In this document: piece by piece, positions 7,678 to 15,982 of the stretch
Layout: each line of letters starts with the position of its first letter
How positions within the stretch are numbered: the stretch's first letter is position 1
Assembly: GCF_963974515.1 (NCBI RefSeq)
Contig: NZ_CAXBDD010000011.1
Span: forward strand, 9,228 to 73,227
Direction: 5' to 3'
Origin: Sunxiuqinia sp963974515
GTDB taxonomy: Bacteria > Bacteroidota > Bacteroidia > Bacteroidales > Prolixibacteraceae
DNA length: 64,000 nt
Notes under the pieces: generated by a model
The model's database searches: none
What the model was told of the DNA's origin: nothing
Seen by the model: only the letters and a program-made list of their open reading frames with translations
Position numbers and translations under genes: made by a program

Positions 7678-10600
7678 AGTATAGGGATTTTAATGATAAA
7701 TTCTGTGCCTTCTCCTTTTTTTGATTCTACTTTCAACTCCCCACCGTGCGTTTTCACAATATCGTAACTCAAACTCAATCCCAATCCAGTTCCCTGCCCG
7801 GTGGGTTTGGTCGTAAAGAAAGGCTGAAAGATTTTGTCTTTTATTTCAGCAGGAATGCCTTCTCCATTATCTTTTACACGGATTTCGACATGGTCGGCAA
7901 TGTTTTTTGTAGAAACGATAACCGTAGGATTGTAATCAGGTGGTGTTTGTGGTAGAGACAAGGCATGCCTTGTCTCTACGGGTGTCGTTTTTTCATCGGT
8001 TCCGGTTTTTCCATTACCGACCGCATAAAACGCATTATTAATCAAATTCAGCAAAACCCTGCCAATATCCTGTGGAACAACACTGATTTTTGGTAGCGAC
8101 TCATCGAAATCAGTTTTGAAATCGGCATGAAACGATTTGTCTTTTGCCCTAAGTCCGTGATAACTCAGCCGCAAATATTCATCTGCCAGGGCGTTAATGT
8201 CGGTGAGTTCTTTTTGTCCATTGCTGGTGCGCGAGTGTTGCAACATGCCTTTTACGATCGCATCGGCACGTTTGCCATGACGGTTTATTTTTTCTTCATT
8301 CTCCTTAATATCGTTAGCAATTTCTTCAGCTAACTGCCTGTTGCCAATTGCCAACTCTTCTTTAAGTTCTTCGATCAATTCTTTATTTAAGTCTGAAAAG
8401 TTATTGACGAAATTGAGCGGGTTTTGAATCTCGTGGGCTATTCCGGCAGTGAGCTCTCCAAGACTGGCCATTTTTTCGGATTGGATGAGCTGGGCCTGGG
8501 TTGTTTTTAATTTGGTGTACGCTTTTTCAATTTCACGGGCATGCAGAAGTTCACGCTCACGCGATTTTTCCCGTTCCATTCGGATGGTTCTTTCTTTCTG
8601 GTATTTATGAACCTGCCAGATGCTAAAAATCAAGAGCAGCAAATAAAATCCATAAGCCCACCAAGTTCTCCACCAAGGCGGCAGGACGGTGATTCCCATA
8701 CTGGCACCCTCCATATTCCACACCCCAAAACTGTTGGCTCCCCGCACCCGGAAAGTATATTCGCCCGGCGGAACATTCGTATACGGAGAAGTTTCGCCAT
8801 CGCGCACATCCTTTCGCCACTCTTTGTCGTAGCCCTCAAGCATAAATTGCAATTGAATGGATGATGCATCATAAAAATCGAAACAGGCAAGCGAAAAAGC
8901 AAATAAATTCTGATCGTGTGCCAATCGGATTGCTGTCGTTTGCCAGATCGGCTTCTCCAACAAGTCAAAAACTGCAGTTGGATTCTGATCGCCTAACAGA
9001 TGAAAACCAGTAATACGGATATCCGGCAGCCGGGTATTTTTATGTTGTAATATCTGAATTGGGTAAAAGGCATGGAACCCTCCTTTCCGGCTGAAAAATA
9101 ATTCCCCGTCGTAAGCAACATAGCCGCTGTTGTAATGGTCATAGGCATTTCGGATACCACTATTGGCGTTATAAACCGACATGGTTTCAATTTCAGGATC
9201 AAACTCAATAATCGAATTTTGGTCGCTTAACCATAGTTTCCCATCAACGGACTTCACCAGAGACAATAGGTAATTTGAAGGCAAAAGACTGTTGTTTGGA
9301 GTAAATGATTTGAATATCCCGGTGGCTGGATTTAGCTTTTGAAGTCCATTTAACCAATCAGCAAACCAAATGTTCCCGTCATTATCTTCAGTGATATAGG
9401 AGAGCATGCCAAGCTGCTTACCTGCCTTAAAAAAATGTTCTATTCTGTTCGTTTTCGGATTAATCCGGTCTAAAAACAATGGATTAACTATGTCGCCAAA
9501 CGGAGATCCTCCTCCCACCCAAATATGCCCTTTTTCATCTTCATAAATAGATCCAACCAAATTTCCACCAAGGCTGTTTGGATCGTTTGGATCGTGGGCA
9601 TAGTTTACAATGTCATTTGTTGCCGGGTCGTAGCGAAAAAGGCCTTGCTCCCAACTCCCAAACCAGAAATGGCCGGAGCGATCATGTAAAACCTCCATAA
9701 AAAAATCTTGCGATATGTCATCCGTAATTCCGGGTAGTTGAAAAAACTGGAACCCACCAGTTTCGGGATTTCCACGAAATTGCCCTCTGTCTGTACCAAC
9801 CCAAAGGTACCCTTCCCTGTCTTCCATCAATCCATGGATCATTGTAACCGGTCCTTGAGAATCACCAATTTCAAAAACTGTTCTAGACCCTGTCCGGCGA
9901 TCAATCCGTTCGAGATAGGCAGGATTAGCATGTCCTATCCATATATTACCCGATCTATCTTTTAAAATCCCATGAGAACCTGATCTTGATTCATCCTCAT
10001 TCCTTGGAATGTTGAAAAAGGGAAACAGGTCGTCATACAGCTTGACTTTAAGAACTGTCTGACCATCGCCTCCGGATGTCACCCATAGGGTGCCGTCCTT
10101 TGTCTGGTAGGTCTGCCACAGGAAGTCGGTATTAAGGTCGCTTGCATTATTTCCCCTTTTAAAGTGCCGGGTGATTCCGGAAGCCGGATCAAACACTTTA
10201 AGTCCACCTGGGAAAGCGGTTATCCAGATTCTGCCTTCGTCATCTTCGAAAATTGAAGAAATATGGGTAGACGAATCAGAAGCAACCGGAACTGGTCCAG
10301 CCTGCCAGGGGCCCGATAACTTTTCAGGGTTTTTAGGATCGCTGGTCAGCCTCTTGAAAGTTCCCTTTTCCCTGTCCATTAAATGCAGGCCATCACCCAC
10401 TGTACCGATCCAGAAATTGCCTTGGCTGTCTTCCAGAATCGACCTGACTTTGTTGCTGATAAGGGTGGTGGAATCTCCTGGGTTATGCAGGTATCGCGTA
10501 AATGTTTCGCTTTCGGGATGATACCTGTTTAATCCGCCTTCGCTTGAATTTGTTTCCCATGGAAAACCAGCTCCAACCCACAGCGTACCCGTTTTATCTA

Positions 10601-11177
10601 CATAAAGCGCTCTGACCCTATTGTACGAAAGTGAGTTTGGATCATCGGAATCATGCTGAAAATGCTTAAACGTTCCGGTTTCCGGGTCGTACCGGTCAAG
10701 CCCAAGCTCGCCTCCAATCCAGATAAAACCCTGATGGTCTTCTGCAACACAGCTTAATACATTACCACTCAAGGATTCGGGATTGTCAGGATCATGCTGG
10801 TATCTGGTAAAAATCCCCCGTTCGGGCTCGAAAGTAGTCAGCGCTCCCTGCTGCCAGTGTGTCATCCAAAGCGTGCCATTGGAATCAAGAAACACTGATT
10901 CAATATAATCGTTTGACAACGAATTCGGGTTATTGACATCGTAGCGGTAAATCACAAACTTTTGCCCATCGTAACGGATCAGGCCTCCCTGCGTGGCAAA
11001 CCAGAGGAAACCTGTTTTATCCTGTACCATTCCCTGTACACTGTTCCCATAAGTATCCCCGGGCAGTCTAAAAACTTCAAATCTGGGATTAAAATTCCGC
11101 ACATCTGCTGCACTCCTTTGCTGTGCGAAGAGTTGTATGCAAAATAAAAGTGTAAAAATCCCAAACAGTATTTTCAT
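7674..11177 (-). CDS. Two-component-regulator-propeller sensor histidine kinase (no receiver/HTH)
   Basis: 1167 residues with an N-terminal signal peptide (MKILFGIFTLLFCIQLFA). The periplasmic region to about residue 760 has repeated Reg_prop blades (GLWFATQGGLIRYD-like, GTLWVGAG, GHIWVGGG). A Y_Y_Y domain follows (FMLEGYDKEW, NVPPGEYTFRVRGAN), then one membrane segment near 845-865 and a cytosolic coiled coil. The phospho-acceptor is His915 in AHEIQNP, followed by a HATPase domain. This is the sensor layout of Bacteroidota hybrid systems that detect glycans, but the usual C-terminal receiver and AraC HTH are absent. The ATPase domain carries an in-frame insertion built around a perfect 28-bp palindrome (7952-7979). 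Its ATG overlaps the stop of an upstream decayed kinase tail, and its stop overlaps the next gene. Confidence 0.92.
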   Translation of the reverse strand: MKILFGIFTLLFCIQLFAQQRSAADVRNFNPRFEVFRLPGDTYGNSVQGMVQDKTGFLWFATQGGLIRYDGQKFVIYRYDVNNPNSLSNDYIESVFLDSNGTLWMTHWQQGALTTFEPERGIFTRYQHDPDNPESLSGNVLSCVAEDHQGFIWIGGELGLDRYDPETGTFKHFQHDSDDPNSLSYNRVRALYVDKTGTLWVGAGFPWETNSSEGGLNRYHPESETFTRYLHNPGDSTTLISNKVRSILEDSQGNFWIGTVGDGLHLMDREKGTFKRLTSDPKNPEKLSGPWQAGPVPVASDSSTHISSIFEDDEGRIWITAFPGGLKVFDPASGITRHFKRGNNASDLNTDFLWQTYQTKDGTLWVTSGGDGQTVLKVKLYDDLFPFFNIPRNEDESRSGSHGILKDRSGNIWIGHANPAYLERIDRRTGSRTVFEIGDSQGPVTMIHGLMEDREGYLWVGTDRGQFRGNPETGGFQFFQLPGITDDISQDFFMEVLHDRSGHFWFGSWEQGLFRYDPATNDIVNYAHDPNDPNSLGGNLVGSIYEDEKGHIWVGGGSPFGDIVNPLFLDRINPKTNRIEHFFKAGKQLGMLSYITEDNDGNIWFADWLNGLQKLNPATGIFKSFTPNNSLLPSNYLLSLVKSVDGKLWLSDQNSIIEFDPEIETMSVYNANSGIRNAYDHYNSGYVAYDGELFFSRKGGFHAFYPIQILQHKNTRLPDIRITGFHLLGDQNPTAVFDLLEKPIWQTTAIRLAHDQNLFAFSLACFDFYDASSIQLQFMLEGYDKEWRKDVRDGETSPYTNVPPGEYTFRVRGANSFGVWNMEGASMGITVLPPWWRTWWAYGFYLLLLIFSIWQVHKYQKERTIRMEREKSRERELLHAREIEKAYTKLKTTQAQLIQSEKMASLGELTAGIAHEIQNPLNFVNNFSDLNKELIEELKEELAIGNRQLAEEIANDIKENEEKINRHGKRADAIVKGMLQHSRTSNGQKELTDINALADEYLRLSYHGLRAKDKSFHADFKTDFDESLPKISVVPQDIGRVLLNLINNAFYAVGNGKTGTDEKTTPVETRHALSLPQTPPDYNPTVIVSTKNIADHVEIRVKDNGEGIPAEIKDKIFQPFFTTKPTGQGTGLGLSLSYDIVKTHGGELKVESKKGEGTEFIIKIPIL
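7952..7979. repeat. Perfect 28-bp palindrome inside kinase coding sequence
   Basis: The left arm GTAGAGACAAGGCA is followed at once by its exact reverse complement, with the centre between 7965 and 7966. It encodes about residues 1067-1076 (VETRHALSLP) of the 1167-aa kinase. The two paralogous kinases have only a short loop at this point (between NAFYAV and the next beta strand). It resembles mobile palindromic elements with GTAGAGAC ends that are dispersed in some bacterial genomes. That resemblance is from memory and unchecked. I saw no second copy in the window. Confidence 0.85.
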
Positions 11178-11345
11178 AATTGGCCGTTTTTCAGTGGTAA
11201 TCGAATAATAAACTGTGTGCCCGTTCGTTGGTTACTGCTTTCATTTCCCCGCCACGCGCTTTTACGACATCGATAATTCAACTCAAACCCAACCCTTTTC
11301 ACTGGCAAGACTCCAATCCGTTTCGATAAACTGGTCGTCTTTCTT
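11174..11345 (-). pseudogene. Remnant of a fourth histidine kinase (HATPase C-terminus)
   Basis: Read on the minus strand, this stretch matches the end of the neighbouring kinases in pieces. GLGLS is followed by a stop where Leu (TTG to TGA) is expected, then IIDVVKARGGEMKA in the same frame. After a frameshift comes TGTQFIIRLPLKNGQL and a stop. Compare GLGLSLSYDIVKTHGGELK and GTEFIIKIPIL in the intact genes. The final TGA overlaps the ATG of the 1167-aa kinase by four bases, the same coupling seen elsewhere in this operon. It is therefore the decayed tail of a kinase gene that once preceded it. Upstream similarity fades beyond about 11345. Confidence 0.6.
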
Positions 11346-11838
11346 TTGATAAACTCACCTCCAACAACCAGAACTATCAGGGAAAACAAGCAACGGAACG
11401 ATGCAAAATATTTTGGGTTTCATTGTTAATAATTGATTGAAATTCTTTAGCAATACCTGAATACAATTTAAAACATTTGTGAATAAAATACCAATTTATC
11501 CGAATATATTATTCAGATTGAAAGTTTTGTAAGTCAATAATTTATATAATCTTGCGTTTTGTTGTGATCCGATGAGAAAACAGTGCTTACAGGGCACAAA
11601 AATTACAAGCGAAATGGCTGATAAAATGCTATTACCTTTAAAAAGATGAGCAGACCTGCACTTACAAAAAAAATCCTAAAAGATTAAAAAATCAATCCGC
11701 ATTTTCTTCAATTCGTGTATCCACAGGTTGCCTAACCCAGGGGTTGAGACTTTTTTTGAAGGACGGCCCAGGTTAAGTATTGATGATCGCTGGGGTACCT
11801 GCGCGTACTTATGGGACGCCCAGCAGACTTTAGGACAT
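11346..11838. other. Non-coding stretch between signalling and glycogen blocks
   Basis: About 490 bases without a convincing gene. The part 11400-11560 is AT-rich and could hold the promoter of the minus-strand kinase string, but I could not place a clean TAnnTTTG element. The part 11684-11838 is more GC-rich and has one open frame (11676-11900, minus) that runs through the glgP terminator and looks like no protein I know. It may be a dispersed intergenic repeat. Confidence 0.4.
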
Positions 11839-11867
11839 AAAAAAGGCAAGCCTCTCGGCCTGCCTTT
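11839..11867 (-). terminator. Rho-independent terminator after alpha-glucan phosphorylase
   Basis: On the minus strand AAAGGCAGGCC, loop GAGA, GGCTTGCCTTTTTT: an 11-bp stem with one mismatch and a built-in T tract, 24 bases after the glgP stop. It closes the glycogen gene string. Confidence 0.8.
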
Positions 11868-11890
11868 CCCTATTTGGTAGCGATTTATTT

Positions 11891-14470
11891 TTATAACCAA
11901 CGTAAATAATTGAAATCCTGCCGGTGTGGAAGGAGTGCATTCTTCGGAAACATGCGGATCGCATAGTTGTAAGCTCCCGGATGCGTTAAATGAAGGTCGA
12001 GCTTGTAAGTAGTCAGCCCGTCTTCAGTCTTGAGCATATTAAACTCCTTGCATTCGACCAACTCCGGATCATCACCTCCTCCGTTTTCCGTCATCACAAT
12101 TTCAACTCCAATTTCATCAGGCGACAGCCCTTTCAAGTCCAGAACCACCTGCGCCGGATAGTCCTCTCCAATCCGGATGGCATTAGTAATTCCATCAGCA
12201 ATTTCAAGTTCCCTGACTTCAATGTCGTCCCATTTTTCGGCGATCTTGCTCTTCCAACTGACCATTTCCCGGGCTAATTTAAAGTCATCGGCTTTCAACA
12301 GTTTTCCGCGTTCAGCCTGCGGCACGTAAAAGCGTTCCTGATAGTCACGAATCATCCGGCTTGTTGTGAAGTTAGGGGCCACCTGCGCTTGCGTTTTCTT
12401 AATGTATCCCACCCATTCTTCCGGAACATCGTTGCTATTCCGGTTGTAAAAGGCCGGTACAATCTCATCTTCAAACAAGTTGTAAATGGTTTGCGCGTCC
12501 AGTTCATCCTGAAAATCCTGAACATCGTAAGAACGCTCCAGTGGTAAAGCCCAGCCGGCGCCTTCCTTGTAACCTTCCACCCACCAACCGTCCAATACGG
12601 AGAAGTGAAGGGTACCGTTCATCACGCCTTTCTCGCCGCTGGTTCCTGAGGCTTCCAATGGGCGGGTGGGTGTATTTAACCAGATATCAACTCCCTGAAG
12701 CAGTTGCTTGGCCAGGTTCATGTCGTAATTTTGAAGAAACAGGATTTTACCTAAGAACTCCGGTCGCTTTGAAATTTCCACAATATATTTAATCAAATCC
12801 TGCCCCGCTTTGTCGGCCGGATGGGCTTTCCCCGCAAAAATAAACTGCACGGGCCGATCGGGGTTGTTAACAATCTCGGCCAGTCGGTCAAGGTTTCGAA
12901 AAAGCAGGTGTGCTCTCTTGTAAGTCGCAAAGCGTCGTGCAAAACCAATGGTCAGTGCTTTGGGGTTTAATGAGCTGAGCACCTCGGTGATCAATTTTGG
13001 GTTTTCGTTGCGTTTCACCCAGTTATCAGTAAAACGTCCCTTGATGTAATCAATTAGTTTGGAGCGAAGATTCTGCTTCAGGTCCCAAATTTCCTGGTCA
13101 GGTACCTTATAAATCTTATCCCACAAATCGAAATCCAACTGATTATTCGTAAAATCTTTTCCAAAGTATTTTAGGTGAATGGCTTTCCACTCTTTTGCAG
13201 TCCAGGTAGAATAATGTACTCCGTTTGTGACATAGCCAATATTTAATTCTTCAGATAAATAACCTTGAAACAACGGTCTTAAGATGTCTTTCGACACATC
13301 GCCATGTAACATACTAACCCCATTGATTCCCTGTGACAGGTTGGCCGCCAAAAAGCTCATATTGAAATGATCTTCGTATGGTGCCACTTTTCCAAGCATC
13401 ACAAATTCATCCCAGTTCAGGTTGATCTTGCCCGGATAATCTTTCATGTACATGGCAAACAGATCCTGATGGAAGGAATCGTGGCCGGCTGGCACCGGTG
13501 TGTGGGTTGTAAACAAGGTCGATGCCCTTACCACTTCTTTGGCCTCGGCATAGGTGAGCTTGTCTTCAACGACCAGGTTGTGGATTCGCTCCAAACCAAT
13601 CATGGCTGCGTGTCCCTCATTGCAGTGATAAATATCGGCATCGGTGTGTCCCAGCTTTTTCAAAGCGCGAATTCCGCCAAGGCCCAGTAACATTTCCTGT
13701 TTCAGCCGGTTTTCATTATCGCCTCCATACAGGTGATGCGTCACAAAACGATCGTTTTCGTTGTTGGCATCAAAGTCAGCATCGAGCAAATAAAGGCTTA
13801 CCGAACCAATTTTTACCTCCCAAACCTGGGCATGAATGACGCGCCCTGGATACTCCACTTCAACGTGTACCCAATTGCCATCTTTGTCGAATGCCGGCTG
13901 AACCGGAATTTTTGAAAATTGCTGGGCTTCGTAATTGGCCATCTGGTCGCCTTGCAAGGAAATAACCTGCTTGAAATAACCGTAACGGTACAGTAATCCC
14001 ACGGCTACCAAGTTAGCCTTGGAATCACTAGCCTCCTTCAGGTAGTCTCCAGCCAGTATTCCCAGACCTCCTGAGAAAATCTTCAGGCTGTCGTGCAGTC
14101 CGTATTCCATACTGAAATAAGCAATTTTGGGGCCCACCTTCTGCTCCCGCTCCTTCTGGTAGTTTTGGAAGCGTTCGTAAATTTCATCCATTTCGAGGAT
14201 GAACGCTTCGTTGTGTTCCAGCTGTTTAAATCGCTGATAGCTTACTTGCTCCAGCAAAACAATGGGATTATGGGCCGATTCTTCCCATATTTCTTCATCT
14301 ATTTTCGCAAATAACTCACGTGTTTCCGTATTCCAAACCCACCACAGGTTTTTGCTCAACTCTTTCAGAGGAGCTAGTTTTTCAGGAATGTTTGATTCAA
14401 CAAACAATTTTTTCCAATTTGGCATATCCACAACAGGTCCTTTTATAAATCTTACACCTTCTGTATTCAT
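11891..14470 (-). CDS. glgP: Alpha-glucan phosphorylase (GT35, short DUF3417-containing type)
   Basis: 859 residues from ATG 14470; the frame is open to a TTG at 14479. The protein starts with the DUF3417 segment (LKELSKNLWWVWN). The GT35 phosphorylase core follows (KIAYFSMEYGLHDSLKIFSGGLGILAGDY, HCNEGHAAM, FTTHTPVPAGHDSF, ARRFATYKRAHLLF). The PLP-lysine signature is RPLEASGTSGEKGVMNG (Lys614). A C-terminal beta-rich extension ends at residue 859. The enzyme releases glucose 1-phosphate from the non-reducing ends of glycogen or maltodextrin. It lies last in the minus-strand glycogen string, 144 bases after the GH57 gene, and has its own terminator. Annotation as alpha-glucan family phosphorylase (TIGR02094 type) is secure. 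Confidence 0.95.
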   Translation of the reverse strand: MNTEGVRFIKGPVVDMPNWKKLFVESNIPEKLAPLKELSKNLWWVWNTETRELFAKIDEEIWEESAHNPIVLLEQVSYQRFKQLEHNEAFILEMDEIYERFQNYQKEREQKVGPKIAYFSMEYGLHDSLKIFSGGLGILAGDYLKEASDSKANLVAVGLLYRYGYFKQVISLQGDQMANYEAQQFSKIPVQPAFDKDGNWVHVEVEYPGRVIHAQVWEVKIGSVSLYLLDADFDANNENDRFVTHHLYGGDNENRLKQEMLLGLGGIRALKKLGHTDADIYHCNEGHAAMIGLERIHNLVVEDKLTYAEAKEVVRASTLFTTHTPVPAGHDSFHQDLFAMYMKDYPGKINLNWDEFVMLGKVAPYEDHFNMSFLAANLSQGINGVSMLHGDVSKDILRPLFQGYLSEELNIGYVTNGVHYSTWTAKEWKAIHLKYFGKDFTNNQLDFDLWDKIYKVPDQEIWDLKQNLRSKLIDYIKGRFTDNWVKRNENPKLITEVLSSLNPKALTIGFARRFATYKRAHLLFRNLDRLAEIVNNPDRPVQFIFAGKAHPADKAGQDLIKYIVEISKRPEFLGKILFLQNYDMNLAKQLLQGVDIWLNTPTRPLEASGTSGEKGVMNGTLHFSVLDGWWVEGYKEGAGWALPLERSYDVQDFQDELDAQTIYNLFEDEIVPAFYNRNSNDVPEEWVGYIKKTQAQVAPNFTTSRMIRDYQERFYVPQAERGKLLKADDFKLAREMVSWKSKIAEKWDDIEVRELEIADGITNAIRIGEDYPAQVVLDLKGLSPDEIGVEIVMTENGGGDDPELVECKEFNMLKTEDGLTTYKLDLHLTHPGAYNYAIRMFPKNALLPHRQDFNYLRWL

Positions 14471-14614
14471 CTCCGTCAAAATAAATTATATTACTATGAA
14501 AATCAGTTCACTCCCAGCATTAAATATGCTGAACTAAAAAGAGATGTAAAAGTATAAAAACTTTCATTCAAAGATTTTTACGCCTCTTCAAGATGTTCAA
14601 GATTCTGGTTAAAC

Positions 14615-15970
14615 TTACTTTTTACTTTTTGCTCCAGTTGAAGCGGTCTTACGTTTGGTTGCAGTTTTACTCGTTTTTTTCCGGGCATGAAGATGGGCTA
14701 TTTCCAACTCGTATTTTTTTAGTTTCTCGTCCTTTTCAAGCAAAGCTTTATTCAAAACAGCCAACTTAACTTCCAATTCACTTTCTGGAACAAACGTATT
14801 CAATCTTAGTTTAAAATCGCTGAAAACATTCATGTAATTAATAAATGCTTCGTAGGGACTTTCGTATGGATTGAAGTAGTTGTGTACTTCTCCGTCAGAG
14901 AAAAACTTTGTACTCATATAATAAAAATGATCGCTCACCTGAAGGTAGCTCCAGTCTTTATTTAAGGCTTCATCGCTTATTTTTGCCATTCGGTCTTTCA
15001 GTTCATACACTTTATTGAAAGCTTCCTGTTGCATTTCATTTCCCAGCCAGGCTGTCAAATCACGTTCTTCATCGGCCCATGAAATGGTATTGGGCACGTT
15101 TACTGCCGATACAGGCTGAAAGTCGTCGGCAATTTCGGAAGGCGTAGCAAACCGGAAAGCCGACTGGTTAAAGACCGTATCAGGCAAATGCTCCATAAAC
15201 CGGAAGATCCCGGATTCTTCGGACTGGTGCTCGCCAAAGGTTTCGTAGTCCATGAAAAGATTAATGATCTCATCTTTCTTATCTGCACTGATCCAACGGA
15301 CAAACTTTTCGGTGGTCAGCGGATATTCGCTCCAGGCTTGATTAGAGAACCGGAAGGCAATGTCGTCACTCAGTTTGAAGTTGCGCATCAAAACCTTTAG
15401 CCGGGGATTTATGGCATTACAATATAAAAAGTTAGGCGATTTCCAGCCCAAAACATGTTTGGCTCCTTCGGTTAAAACAGCTTTAAACCCCATGTCGGCA
15501 ACTGCCGCTCCTATTTCGTCCGAGTAGACCATCTCAGTATTTCGAAACACGGTGGGCCGCTGTCCGAAATAGTGTTTCATAGCATCACTGTGTTTATCAA
15601 CCTGCTCTTTGAACAGTTCTTTGCTTTTTAAAGCCACTAGCGAGTGGGAATAAGTTTCGGCCAAAAATTCAACCTGTCCTGTTTTTGCCAGTTCCTGAAA
15701 TGATTCCAACACTTCAGGAGCATACAGCTCAAACTGCTCCAGAGCTGTTCCGGTAATGGAAAAGGCGACTTTGAATTTCCCCTTATGCTTCTTAATTAAC
15801 TCAAGCATCAGTTTATTCGCCGGCAAATAACAATGCTCAGCAACTTTTCTCAGAATAGTCTCATTCGCGTAGTCATCGTAATAATAGTGATCGTTGCCAA
15901 TATCGAAAAAACGGTAACGACGGTAACGAAAAGGCTGATGAACTTGAAAGTATAAACAGATGGCTTTCAT
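14615..15970 (-). CDS. GH57 alpha-amylase/4-alpha-glucanotransferase family protein
   Basis: 451 residues, cytosolic. The GH57 barrel begins with MKAICLYFQVHQPFR. The conserved regions include FRNTEMVYSD (Glu146, predicted nucleophile) and NLFMDYETFGEHQ (Asp241, predicted acid/base), the last being a hallmark of GH57. GH57 enzymes hydrolyse or transfer alpha-1,4-glucan segments; this short version in Bacteroidota glycogen clusters is usually labelled alpha-amylase or glycoside hydrolase family 57. Residues from about 430 form a Lys/Arg/Thr/Ser-rich tail (RKKTSKTATKRK...) outside the catalytic fold. It follows the synthase-like gene after 12 bases, so co-transcription is likely. Hydrolase versus transferase activity cannot be told from sequence. 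Confidence 0.92.
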   Translation of the reverse strand: MKAICLYFQVHQPFRYRRYRFFDIGNDHYYYDDYANETILRKVAEHCYLPANKLMLELIKKHKGKFKVAFSITGTALEQFELYAPEVLESFQELAKTGQVEFLAETYSHSLVALKSKELFKEQVDKHSDAMKHYFGQRPTVFRNTEMVYSDEIGAAVADMGFKAVLTEGAKHVLGWKSPNFLYCNAINPRLKVLMRNFKLSDDIAFRFSNQAWSEYPLTTEKFVRWISADKKDEIINLFMDYETFGEHQSEESGIFRFMEHLPDTVFNQSAFRFATPSEIADDFQPVSAVNVPNTISWADEERDLTAWLGNEMQQEAFNKVYELKDRMAKISDEALNKDWSYLQVSDHFYYMSTKFFSDGEVHNYFNPYESPYEAFINYMNVFSDFKLRLNTFVPESELEVKLAVLNKALLEKDEKLKKYELEIAHLHARKKTSKTATKRKTASTGAKSKK

Positions 15971-15982
15971 ATCTCTTGTTTT

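Noticed and set aside
11676..11900. 74-codon minus-strand frame
   Set aside because: It runs through the glgP terminator and into the glgP end; composition is unlike a protein.
13367..13690. Long antisense frames inside glgP and other glycogen genes
   Set aside because: They follow the codon pattern of the certain genes on the opposite strand and contain no domain.
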